A stretch of 64,000 nucleotides of DNA, taken from contig JAEUNZ010000041.1 of assembly GCA_016790965.1 (NCBI GenBank), positions 55,612-119,611 of the forward strand, in the 5' to 3' direction. Positions 54,381-62,362 of the stretch are shown here, in pieces. The notes beneath the pieces were generated by a model. It made no database searches. It worked only from the letters and a program-made list of their open reading frames with translations, and was not told the origin of the DNA. The DNA is from SSSZ01 sp016790965 (GTDB lineage: Bacteria > Pseudomonadota > Gammaproteobacteria > Burkholderiales > Rhodocyclaceae). The position numbers and the translations under genes were made by a program. How positions within the stretch are numbered: the first letter of the stretch is position 1; each line of letters opens with the position of its first letter.

Positions 54381-55556
54381 TTAGGAAGCGCGAGGGCTGC
54401 TGCCGTCCGCGCACATCGGACAGGGTGCGGCTGACACCACCTTGCGGATTAGTTTGGCCATGATCGGCTGCACCAATGTCAGCGCTATCCCAACCTCGCC
54501 CTGCACGATGTGGACCAGCGGCTCACCGCGGCAAGCGAAGACCTGGTGCGTTCGCGGCCGCCCGCCATGCGGACAGCGTTCCGTTCGCTCCACATACACA
54601 ATGGCTTGATGGACACTGAACCCAGGACCCGGTGAGTAGCCGTTGATGGCGGATTCGTCGCGTACCCTACCAATCGTGATGCACTGCAGTTGCGCCGCCG
54701 CAATCTCAATGTAGGTACTGTCGGGCGCAGTTACCTGTTCCCCTTCAAACAGCAACAGGTCCATCCTTTCCCCCGCACTACTCTGCCCCGAGACCGACAT
54801 CCGCGTGATGACGGCAGACTCCCCCTGCAATTCGACCCAAATCTGGCAAATCCCGCTGAGGGCGAGAGTCGAGAGTTTGCCGTCCGAGACGGCACCAAAC
54901 AGTTCCGGGAAATAGGCGACGTTGAACAAGCCACCCGTCGATTTGCCAGCCATTTTCGAGTGCTGATCCGTGTAGTCCCGGCTCAACACGGCCACGGCCT
55001 CTAGCGCATTGACCACAACCGCCTCGGCGTGTTCAAGGGGATTGGCATAGGGGTCGGGCAGTTCCGCCGCTGGCGATTGCCGAAAAATGTCCAGCAACGG
55101 CGTCTTCCCAGCTCCGATTGATACGATCCGGCCGAAAAACGGTGAATCGGCGGCTTGCCCGCCATGCCAGTAATAGCCAACCTCGCCATCGGTCTCACGG
55201 GTCACCAGGATGAAACTCACGTTTAGGCCGTTTGCCGCGATGAAATCCGTCACCTCGACGTGGATCTCGTCCGAATAGCCAACGACAAGGGTCTTCAATT
55301 GGATGTATTTGAGCAGTCTTTCCGCATCAGGAATCAGGCCGGCGTACAGCAGCAGCGTCTGCGGGCAGGCCATCCATTGTTTGAGGGCTAACCCCGATGG
55401 CGAAAAACCATCGATCCCGGGCCGGCATTCGTTGCTGCGCAAGGGCGTCGTAATCGACACGACGTTCGGGGCCTCCGGCGAGCGGCGGGTGCTGATCAGA
55501 GCGTCGGTGACTGCGACGGGAAAAGAGTCAGCAAACAAGAGCGCGGCGACTGTCAT
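54381..55556 (-). CDS. hypothetical protein with proteasome-like Ntn-hydrolase pattern
   Basis: 391 aa, not recognised as a named family. With the start at 55556 the protein begins Met-Thr-Val (VAALLFADSFPVAVTDALIS), so Met removal would expose Thr1, as in HslV and proteasome beta subunits. Further segments follow the order of that fold: LKQWMACPQTLLLYAGLIPD, VSFILVTRETDGEVGYYWHG, IVSIGAGKTPLLDIF and a helix with SKMAGKSTGGLFNVAYF. The C-terminal part has Cys clusters (ERCPHGGRP, APCPMCADG). The fold assignment is inference. The IS630 element begins about 33 bp upstream and probably displaced its promoter. Confidence 0.5.
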   Translation of the reverse strand: MTVAALLFADSFPVAVTDALISTRRSPEAPNVVSITTPLRSNECRPGIDGFSPSGLALKQWMACPQTLLLYAGLIPDAERLLKYIQLKTLVVGYSDEIHVEVTDFIAANGLNVSFILVTRETDGEVGYYWHGGQAADSPFFGRIVSIGAGKTPLLDIFRQSPAAELPDPYANPLEHAEAVVVNALEAVAVLSRDYTDQHSKMAGKSTGGLFNVAYFPELFGAVSDGKLSTLALSGICQIWVELQGESAVITRMSVSGQSSAGERMDLLLFEGEQVTAPDSTYIEIAAAQLQCITIGRVRDESAINGYSPGPGFSVHQAIVYVERTERCPHGGRPRTHQVFACRGEPLVHIVQGEVGIALTLVQPIMAKLIRKVVSAAPCPMCADGSSPRAS

Positions 55557-55588
55557 AGCTTCATGCAATTGTCAAAATTTGCGAGATT

Positions 55589-56755
55589 CTAGTGTGGTGA
55601 GTCAATAAATCGTTGAACTAATATGTTTTTCGCATCTCTGAAGTATCGTACGATCGGTACGGGGAGGATGCGATGGGCGGCAGAGCAAAGGCAATCGTGT
55701 TGAACGATGCGGAGCGCGAACAACTGGAAGCGTGGGCGCGGCGCCGGAAGACGGCGCAGGCCCTGGCATTGCGTTCGCGTATCGTGTTGGAGTGTGCGAC
55801 GGGCATGGATAGCAAAGTCGTCGCGCAGCGCGTTTCGGTCTCGCAGCAAACGGTGTCAAAGTGGCGCAACCGCTTTGCTACTGATCGGCTGGATGGATTG
55901 CTCGATGCGCCCCGGACCGGTGCCCCGCGCACGATTGACGACGTCCGCGTAGATGCGGTGATCGCCCGAACGCTCGAATCGATACCGAAGAATGCCACCC
56001 ACTGGAGCACGCGCACCATGGCGCGTGAGATGGGCCTGTCGCAGTCGGCCGTCAGCCGTATCTGGCGCGCCTTCGGCCTGCAGCCGCACCGGCAGGAAAC
56101 CTTCAAGCTCTCCACCGATCCTCTCTTCGTCGAGAAGGTGCGCGACATCGTCGGGCTGTACCTGGACCCGCCGGTCAAGGCGATGGTCCTGTGCGTCGAT
56201 GAGAAGAGCCAGATCCAGGCACTCGACCGCACCCAACCGATTCTGCCGTTGGCCCCAGGCATCCCCGAGCGGCGTACGCACGACTACATGCGCCACGGCA
56301 CCACGACGCTGTTCGCTGCGCTGGACATTGCCAATGGCGATGTGATCGGCGAACTGCACCGGCGCCATCGCAGCACCGAGTTCCTGAAGTTTCTGCGCAC
56401 CATCGAGACGTCTGTTCCGGCTGACTTGGACGTCCATCTGGTCATGGACAACTACGGTACTCACAAAACCCCTTCAGTGAAGCATTGGTTTGCCCGCCAT
56501 CCGCGCTTCCATGTTCATTTCACGCCGACCTCGGCCTCGTGGATCAACCAGGTTGAACGCTGGTTCGCCACGCTGACCGAAAAGCAAATCCGTCGTGGCA
56601 CACATCGCTCGACGCGCGAACTCGAGCGCGCTATCCGCGATTACCTGCAGCACTACAACGCAGACCCCAAGCCTTTCGTCTGGACAAAATCGGCCGACGC
56701 CATTCTTGCCAGCATCGAACGCTTCTGTCTGCGAATTTCTGATTCAGGACACTAG
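55589..56755. mobile_element. IS630-family insertion sequence
   Basis: About 1.17 kb with imperfect terminal inverted repeats: CTAGTGTGGTGAGTCAATAA-ATC (55589-55611) against the complement of 56733-56755 (CTAGTGTCCTGAATCAGAAA-TTC), 17 of 23 matching. Each end has a TA inside CTAG, fitting the TA target preference and duplication of IS630/Tc1. A single transposase gene fills it. The insertion lies just upstream of the gene at 54381-55556. Confidence 0.88.
55673..56755 (+). CDS. IS630-family transposase
   Basis: 360-aa transposase, apparently intact. The N-terminal helix-turn-helix region (VAQRVSVSQQTVSKWRNRFA, then LSQSAVSRIWRAFGL) precedes a DDE domain with Asp in VLCVDEKSQIQ (about 175), Asp in VMDNYGTHKT (about 259) and Glu in NQVERWFATL (about 295), about 35 residues apart. 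The stop codon TAG at 56753-56755 is formed inside the right terminal repeat and includes the TA target dinucleotide. Confidence 0.93.
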   Translation: MGGRAKAIVLNDAEREQLEAWARRRKTAQALALRSRIVLECATGMDSKVVAQRVSVSQQTVSKWRNRFATDRLDGLLDAPRTGAPRTIDDVRVDAVIARTLESIPKNATHWSTRTMAREMGLSQSAVSRIWRAFGLQPHRQETFKLSTDPLFVEKVRDIVGLYLDPPVKAMVLCVDEKSQIQALDRTQPILPLAPGIPERRTHDYMRHGTTTLFAALDIANGDVIGELHRRHRSTEFLKFLRTIETSVPADLDVHLVMDNYGTHKTPSVKHWFARHPRFHVHFTPTSASWINQVERWFATLTEKQIRRGTHRSTRELERAIRDYLQHYNADPKPFVWTKSADAILASIERFCLRISDSGH

Positions 56756-56918
56756 CGCACGCCGAATAAACTTTGCTTTCAACCCGAAACATCAACTGCC
56801 GTCGCGTTCGAAACGGCCGCCCCCATGATGGTATCGGACGCAAAGACCATGCGCCTTAAGCCTCCCCAGCAGCGGCACCGCCCAGACGGACATCCCGCCC
56901 GTATCCGTCAAGCCCCGG

Positions 56919-57824
56919 CTACTGCTTGCGCAGCATCAACTGGATCATCGCGAACAGGCGGTGGAACAGGTAGTCGACGTGGTCGACATCGATGACCGGG
57001 ACCTGGTGGACTTCCGAGTGCCGGATGAGGTGACTGTTGCCGATATCGGTCAATTCCTTCGCTTCGTTCTCCAGCCGTGCCCGCAGGCTCGGCTCTCGAG
57101 TGACGGCATCCAGGATGATACGGATCGAGCGCTTCTTGTCATTTGAGTCGGCCAGGGACTTCAGGCGCTCCCAGGCATCCCACAAGCGCTCCAGGGCTTC
57201 GCGGCGCACCCCTGGGTCCGGGTCGGAGAACTTCGCCCGGCACTCTTCCAGCATGGTGTCCAGAATTCTTTCGCCCGTGCGGAAAAGCGTGCGCTTCAGT
57301 TGTTCGCCGAGAACCGGCGGCAGCACCCGCACGATGCGCCCGTCTGACAGCATCTCGTAGGCGAGGCCGTTGCGCGCGAAAATCCGGTTGATTGTGGCGC
57401 GAAACTCGGCTTGCCCGGCGCTCTGGTCGAAGGTCAGGTGATAGTGGCTGAAGAACTCGTGGTGCTTGCCTTGAATCGGCCTTGCCACTGAATCATGGAC
57501 GAACTCGATGAAATCGAGGATCAAGAGCGTGTCGGGGGCAAACGCTTCTTGCCGGGCCAAGAAGTCTTCTTCGACCGTCTGCATTGTCTCCAACGGCCAA
57601 GCGAGCCCCGGCATCTCCGCCCGCACGGCGGCGGCCAGAGCGTCGGCATCGCACCCGCACACGATCGGCCCATCCGGGCAGCGCTCCGGAAAGCGCACTC
57701 CGAAGGCGCCGCTATTGACGAGTGCCTGGACGGCCGCCGCCACACCCGCCCACACTGTGGGCGAAATGACCTCTTCGGTACGCGCCCGTGGGCCGTGCTC
57801 GCGATCACTGAAGTAGTCGTTCAT
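56919..57824 (-). CDS. conserved hypothetical protein, third gene of the AbiE operon
   Basis: 301 aa of unrecognised function; possibly related to AbiJ-type or HEPN-containing abortive-infection proteins (weak impression only). Visible features: an N-terminal RTEEVISPTVWAGVAAAVQA; Cys pair VCGCDADAL; HHEFFSHYHLTFDQSAGQAE; a helical C-terminal half with REALERLWDAWERLKSL and a closing IRHSEVHQ followed by VDYLFHRLFAMIQLMLRK, where the His/Arg arrangement could be a HEPN-like site. Its ATG overlaps the abiEii stop by 4 bp, so it is translated with the toxin. Confidence 0.6.
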   Translation of the reverse strand: MNDYFSDREHGPRARTEEVISPTVWAGVAAAVQALVNSGAFGVRFPERCPDGPIVCGCDADALAAAVRAEMPGLAWPLETMQTVEEDFLARQEAFAPDTLLILDFIEFVHDSVARPIQGKHHEFFSHYHLTFDQSAGQAEFRATINRIFARNGLAYEMLSDGRIVRVLPPVLGEQLKRTLFRTGERILDTMLEECRAKFSDPDPGVRREALERLWDAWERLKSLADSNDKKRSIRIILDAVTREPSLRARLENEAKELTDIGNSHLIRHSEVHQVPVIDVDHVDYLFHRLFAMIQLMLRKQ

Positions 57825-58795
57825 GCCGGCGCCTCGCCCGTCGGCATTGCCGTCGCTTCAACTGGGAGCGCCGAACCCACGGCCGGTGACGGTTCGCGGA
57901 CTTCGCCCCCTGCCCCGCCTGCGCCGCGAACGTGCAGCAAATTTGGGTAACCCTTTTCGCGGAAGCTCTCGACCGCCTTTTCAGTCAGTTTCCACGCCTC
58001 GCCGCCGATACGGACGATCAGTTCGTTCCAGACGCGCTCGAACGCGCGGAGGGCGTCGTCGTTGTTGAAGCGAATGCCGGCCGGCAGCAAGGGGGCGATG
58101 TCCTCGACGAGGCTGCGCTGCAACTTTTCCAGCATACGTTGCTCGGCTACGGCTCGGCTGATGGACTTTTCCTCGAGCGCCAAGTAATGGTCGAAACATG
58201 CGATGACACGGCCCGGATCGAGCCCCAATTGGTCCAGGCCATGCTCCAGGTCGAAAAGATCACGGTTCTTGCGCCGCTGCAGTAAGGCGCGCAACTTGGT
58301 ACCGAACAATTCCTCAGGCTCGAACGAGGCGATACTCGTCTCCCCCTTGTACCAATCGTTAGTGACCGCAAAAGGATAGTGCCGGATGCCCAGTAAGTTC
58401 TGGTGCTCTCGGGTATTGATTTCGACTTTGAGCTTCAAGGTCGTCTGGGGATCGGCTTCCGGGGCGAACTTGAAAATAAGATGCATCGAGTGCCCGGCCT
58501 GCTCGCGCCCGCACTTTCCGAGCCAGGCCAGCGACTCCCGGATCGCATCGACGGTTTCACCGATCGGCTCACCCTGGATCTGCACCAGGTCGATGTCTTC
58601 GGAATAGCGCATCGGCGCCTTGAAGAGCAGCTTGTTGATCGCGGTGCCGCCTCGGAACGCGATCTTGCCCTGCAAGGCTGGTGCATTGAAGAGGTCGCAC
58701 AAGGCACGGCAGATGATCAGGTCCTGTTCTATTTGCCGGGGATCGGGCCATGGCGCCACCGTGCTCCAGGCCTGGATATGGGCGTTAGGAATCAA
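57821..58795 (-). CDS. abiEii: AbiEii/AbiGii-family nucleotidyltransferase toxin
   Basis: 324-aa type IV toxin of the polymerase-beta-like nucleotidyltransferase class. The motif FRGGTAINKLLF with APMRYSEDIDLVQI holds the GG-x-n and DID metal residues; ELFGTKLRALLQRRKNRDLF is the conserved helical segment. The C-terminal 35 residues are low-complexity (Gly/Ala/Pro). It overlaps the antitoxin gene and the following gene by 4 bp each (57821-57824, 58792-58795). Confidence 0.87.
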   Translation of the reverse strand: MIPNAHIQAWSTVAPWPDPRQIEQDLIICRALCDLFNAPALQGKIAFRGGTAINKLLFKAPMRYSEDIDLVQIQGEPIGETVDAIRESLAWLGKCGREQAGHSMHLIFKFAPEADPQTTLKLKVEINTREHQNLLGIRHYPFAVTNDWYKGETSIASFEPEELFGTKLRALLQRRKNRDLFDLEHGLDQLGLDPGRVIACFDHYLALEEKSISRAVAEQRMLEKLQRSLVEDIAPLLPAGIRFNNDDALRAFERVWNELIVRIGGEAWKLTEKAVESFREKGYPNLLHVRGAGGAGGEVREPSPAVGSALPVEATAMPTGEAPA

Positions 58796-59610
58796 AAGTC
58801 GATCTCCACGGGCTCATTGATGACCAGTTTCCATTTCGTGTCCTTCTCGTATAGTTCGGCCATGCTGGCGAACAGCGGCTTCACCGCCGGATCGAGTGAC
58901 ACGGGTGTCTTGACTCGGGCTGCGAATGGCGCCAGCGCCTCGGCTTGGCGCCCGTGCCCCGCCCGTTCCAGCAGGTAGCCGAGCCGGCGCACCGACGAGT
59001 TCTCGTAGGCGGCGGCGGCTTCGGCTAATACCCAGGGCTCCGCCTTGGCGCCGACATCCTTGACGATCTGCGCCACCCCGCTGATGCCGGCGGCCTTATG
59101 AAAGTAGCGGGCGCAGTCGAGCAGGGTGAGTTCGACGCCGGCGACCTGGGCAAAGCCGGCCTCGCTTTTCATCTGGGCAAGACGCTCCGGTTGGTTGAGT
59201 TGGGAGAATGCCTTCGGCGCCTGGTAGACGAACTGCAGCCGGTGGCGACCGATCTCGAAGTCGCGCAACTGTCGGGGTGCCACCACCTGGAAGATCATTG
59301 CCGCCTGGTGCGAGGCCCCGTGAAAGGCGGCGGCACGCAGCAAGGAAATGCGGTAGTCGACCCCTTGGTGCTTCATCAAGGGGTCGATCCAACGCACGGG
59401 ATCCGGGGCACCTGACAGTTGGTCCTCGGGGCGCAGGATCAGGTAAAAGCCGTGGCGGGGATTGGCCAACTTGCGCTTCTTGACCAGCCGGGTGATGGCC
59501 GCGGTCAGCGCCTCGGGATTAAGGTCGAGTGCCGACAGCGCCTCCTCCCGTGAGAAGTGGGCGCGACCGTGAAGCAAGCGGTCATCGATGAAATGCTCAA
59601 GGCCAGCCAT
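58792..59610 (-). CDS. abiEi: AbiEi-family antitoxin/autorepressor
   Basis: 272-aa antitoxin with an N-terminal winged helix (HFSREEALSALDLNPEALTA, then KLANPRHGFYLI) and a C-terminal domain (GASHQAAMIFQVVAP, ELTLLDCARYF). AbiEi proteins neutralise AbiEii and bind inverted repeats in their own promoter. ATG 59610 is chosen because the inverted repeat at 59620-59658 would otherwise fall inside the coding region of the longer frame starting at 59637. Confidence 0.85.
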   Translation of the reverse strand: MAGLEHFIDDRLLHGRAHFSREEALSALDLNPEALTAAITRLVKKRKLANPRHGFYLILRPEDQLSGAPDPVRWIDPLMKHQGVDYRISLLRAAAFHGASHQAAMIFQVVAPRQLRDFEIGRHRLQFVYQAPKAFSQLNQPERLAQMKSEAGFAQVAGVELTLLDCARYFHKAAGISGVAQIVKDVGAKAEPWVLAEAAAAYENSSVRRLGYLLERAGHGRQAEALAPFAARVKTPVSLDPAVKPLFASMAELYEKDTKWKLVINEPVEIDF

Positions 59611-59616
59611 TTCCGA

Positions 59617-59658
59617 ATCATACGCAAAACCCGACAAAAAACACAGGTTTTTGCATAT
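59617..59658 (-). promoter_or_regulatory. abiE promoter with inverted-repeat operator
   Basis: Inverted repeat ATACGCAAAACCC (59620-59632) and GGTTTTTGCATAT (59646-59658), two mismatches over 13 bp, centred just upstream of abiEi. The minus strand also has a -10-like TATGAT (59622-59617), about 7 bases before the ATG, so the message may be nearly leaderless. Fits AbiEi autoregulation. The rest of 59659-59877 shows nothing recognisable. Confidence 0.55.
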
Positions 59659-59877
59659 AACTTGGGGGCAGGAAGACCCCGCCCTACCCGCCGCTAGTCA
59701 CGACATATTCAGCAGGTTGGGGCCCCGGCCCAGCTTTCGCCCACAATCGCTCTACGCTCGACAGTTGAACCGTGCTGGGACGCGCCCAAGCCTCGGTACT
59801 GGCTTCCGATGCAGCGTAAGATGGCCTCTTCGTGTTGGCGGCGCCCACCTTAGCCCGATCACCGCGGATTTCGGAGG

Positions 59878-61866
59878 TCAGGCGTCATCCAACCACGCCA
59901 TAGGCACGAGCTTGACCCCGTTGCGCCACTCGGGCAAACCGACGACCCCATCGATGTCGCCCCACACGTCGCGCGACGCATGGTCGAGAACGATGAGCTG
60001 CAAACCGCCTTTGACATCCAGAGCCACACGCCCCATCACCTCGAACGCCTGTCGAACGGCGTCCACGTCTTCGTCCCGCAGTTGGGGCTCCTCGACCTCC
60101 TCGTCTTCCTCGTCCTCCGGCCGCGCCACGATGCGCTTTGGAAAGTACACTTGGCTCGGCTGATCTAGCACGAGGAATGCAGGGACGGGCCCCCTGCGCT
60201 GCGACAGGAAGAACTGGTGGAGCGCAAGCAGTACCGCTAGGTGATAGGAGAGCCAGTTGGAGCCACTGCCAATCTCCGACAGGTAGTCGTCACGTTCCGG
60301 GCCACGCACCTTGATCGTCAGGTCGTTGATTTCCAGGGAGATCGGATCGTTCGGGCTCTCGACATCGAGGTGCGGTAGGAGCCGGCCTGCGTTGTTGCTG
60401 ATGGCGTGCAGGGCCCGGCGCTTGCGCGCTTCGACATCCTGCTCGCGCAGCTCGGCCTCCAGCCGCTGCACCAGTTCCCTTAGGCGCACGACCTCCTCAA
60501 CGAGTTCGCTGTCGCTGCCCAACCGCTGATGCAGGTCCAGCGAGGACTCGAGGTTGCCGACGAACCGCTCGGCCCGTTGCGCGGCAAACTGCCGCTGGCG
60601 CGCTTCGTCCGAACGCCCCGACAATGCGCGCTTTCGAATCTGGACTGAGCGCAGTCGCTCTGTCGCCTGTCCGACCTCCGCGGTCACGCGCTGCAATTCG
60701 CGGTCGAAGGCCGCTGGCAACTCCTTGTCAACGCCAGCTTCGGCCTCGACTTCCTGCAGGCGATCTGACAGCACCGCCAGCTTGCGCCTTGCCGAGTCCG
60801 TGTGGCTGCCGCACATCGGGCAGTCGGCCCCGTCGTCTGTGTGCGATACCAACCAGCTCGACAGCTGCAGGCGTCCTCGCTGCAGCACGAGAGCAGCCTG
60901 ATATTGGTCGACGCCGACGTGCATGCGGTTCATCTCGCCGAGTCGATGACGCAAGGTCGTCAGTTCACGCGACACGTCGCGCTCCTCGACCTCAAGGTCG
61001 CTAAGTTCGCGCAACGCGTCCGAGATGGTCGAGGTGCTCACCGACAGCGTGAGATCCGTGCGCGCGACGACTTCTTCCAGCCGCTCGATCATCTGGCCAC
61101 GCGACAGTTCCTGCTCCGGCTTGGCGGCTAGACCCAGCTCTTGGGCCTCGCTAAACTTCGCCTTCAAGTCGGCCAGCCAGCGCGCAGACACTTCCTGGGC
61201 GTCCCTAAGTTCCCGCTCCTTACGGCGCAGTTCCTGGCGCGTGCGTCCGAGCTCAAACTGCTTAGCCATCAGCGCCGGCGTCACTGCCCCGAGCACATAC
61301 GGGAAGATTTTCCGGAGCTTCTCCCGGTGCTCGTAGGTATTGGCCTTGAAGAACAGCACATCCGGATTGGCGACAACGTTCTGCGGCTGGAACGTGAACG
61401 CCGCCAGATCGCGGAAGCTGGGGCGACCGTCGAACCCCGTCGACTCATCGCCGCCCGAGAAGTCGAGCTTGGACAGGCCCGCGAGTTCGTCGAGCAGTCG
61501 CTTCACTGCGTCCGCATTGATGTTCTTGGCAATGCGACGCGGGATATCCGTGATCCGCTCCGCTTCGAGCAGGTACATGTCATCGGTACTGCGCTGCGCA
61601 CCGGGCTCCCGCCGAGCCAGCAGCTTGTCGCCCTGCGCGGTCGCCACCACGACACCGAACCACTCGCAGTACTTACGAATGGTCTTGACCGGGATCGAGC
61701 ATGTCCCTGCACCCAGGCAGTAGTCGATGATCGGAATGACGGCGGACTTGCCGGTTCTCGACGCGCCGCTGATGACGTTCACCTTCCCCAGTTGGAACTG
61801 GAGCCGGCGCGGCTCGAAGTTCGGGTTGCGCGGCCAAAGCACAATTTCGCGAATCTGTAGATACAT
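59878..61866 (-). CDS. SMC/Rad50-like ABC ATPase (DUF3732), ABC-3C component
   Basis: 662-aa ATPase. Walker A is GASRTGKSAVIPIIDYC (residues 34-50); long coiled coils (about 210-340 and 370-480) flank a zinc-hook-like CPMC near residue 347; the C-terminal part has GSGSNWLSYHLAVLLALHQF (signature region) and PAFLVLDQPSQVYFP (Walker B, near 565), followed by an acidic EDEEDEEVEE stretch. DUF3732 ATPases are the motor of ABC three-component conflict systems. Start ATG 61866 overlaps the middle-component stop by one base. Confidence 0.85.
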   Translation of the reverse strand: MYLQIREIVLWPRNPNFEPRRLQFQLGKVNVISGASRTGKSAVIPIIDYCLGAGTCSIPVKTIRKYCEWFGVVVATAQGDKLLARREPGAQRSTDDMYLLEAERITDIPRRIAKNINADAVKRLLDELAGLSKLDFSGGDESTGFDGRPSFRDLAAFTFQPQNVVANPDVLFFKANTYEHREKLRKIFPYVLGAVTPALMAKQFELGRTRQELRRKERELRDAQEVSARWLADLKAKFSEAQELGLAAKPEQELSRGQMIERLEEVVARTDLTLSVSTSTISDALRELSDLEVEERDVSRELTTLRHRLGEMNRMHVGVDQYQAALVLQRGRLQLSSWLVSHTDDGADCPMCGSHTDSARRKLAVLSDRLQEVEAEAGVDKELPAAFDRELQRVTAEVGQATERLRSVQIRKRALSGRSDEARQRQFAAQRAERFVGNLESSLDLHQRLGSDSELVEEVVRLRELVQRLEAELREQDVEARKRRALHAISNNAGRLLPHLDVESPNDPISLEINDLTIKVRGPERDDYLSEIGSGSNWLSYHLAVLLALHQFFLSQRRGPVPAFLVLDQPSQVYFPKRIVARPEDEEDEEVEEPQLRDEDVDAVRQAFEVMGRVALDVKGGLQLIVLDHASRDVWGDIDGVVGLPEWRNGVKLVPMAWLDDA

Positions 61867-62360
61867 TAGAGCCTTACCTTCAGCGTTGTCGTCACCTCGT
61901 GCAGCGTCAATTGGCCGCACCACGCGCCGAGCTTTTCTGCATCGGCCAGGAGTTGCTTCACTTCATCCGGAAGACCGCGCGCCTTTGTGCGCGACAAGGG
62001 AATCGCTTCGCCACCATCGGACAGCTGGATCAGGTGCCCGGCCGCTGCCAGTTCGATCGATTGGAGGCTGAGCGCGCGCCAGCGGACTGCACGCTCGTGG
62101 ACCTGGAGGAGAAGGTCCTGCTTCGATATCTGCGAGTCCCCGAATTTTGAAGCGAAGGCCCGAAGCCCAGAGCTGGACCGGGTGCGCCGGAGAAGCTCAG
62201 CCGTCGCCTGGTGCAACACAATGGGCAGCACAAGAAACAATAGCGGCAAGCGCGGCAAGTCGCCCTCGGGATGGGCTTCGACGTAGCCGCAGCAAAAGCG
62301 CCAAAGGACGGCAGCGCCGAGCGCCGGATTTTGTATGTTCTGCGCTTCCCGGGCCAGCAT
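61866..62360 (-). CDS. ABC-3C middle component
   Basis: 164-aa mostly helical protein. EAQNIQNPALGAAVLWRFCC, LPLLFLVLPIVLHQATAELL and FASKFGD match my memory of the middle-component family that links the DUF3732 ATPase to the effector. It has no catalytic motif I recognise. The start may be ATG 62360 or GTG 62366; the latter gives a GTGA overlap with the effector stop. Strictly ordered effector-middle-ATPase operon. Confidence 0.75.
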   Translation of the reverse strand: MLAREAQNIQNPALGAAVLWRFCCGYVEAHPEGDLPRLPLLFLVLPIVLHQATAELLRRTRSSSGLRAFASKFGDSQISKQDLLLQVHERAVRWRALSLQSIELAAAGHLIQLSDGGEAIPLSRTKARGLPDEVKQLLADAEKLGAWCGQLTLHEVTTTLKVRL

Positions 62361-62362
62361 CG

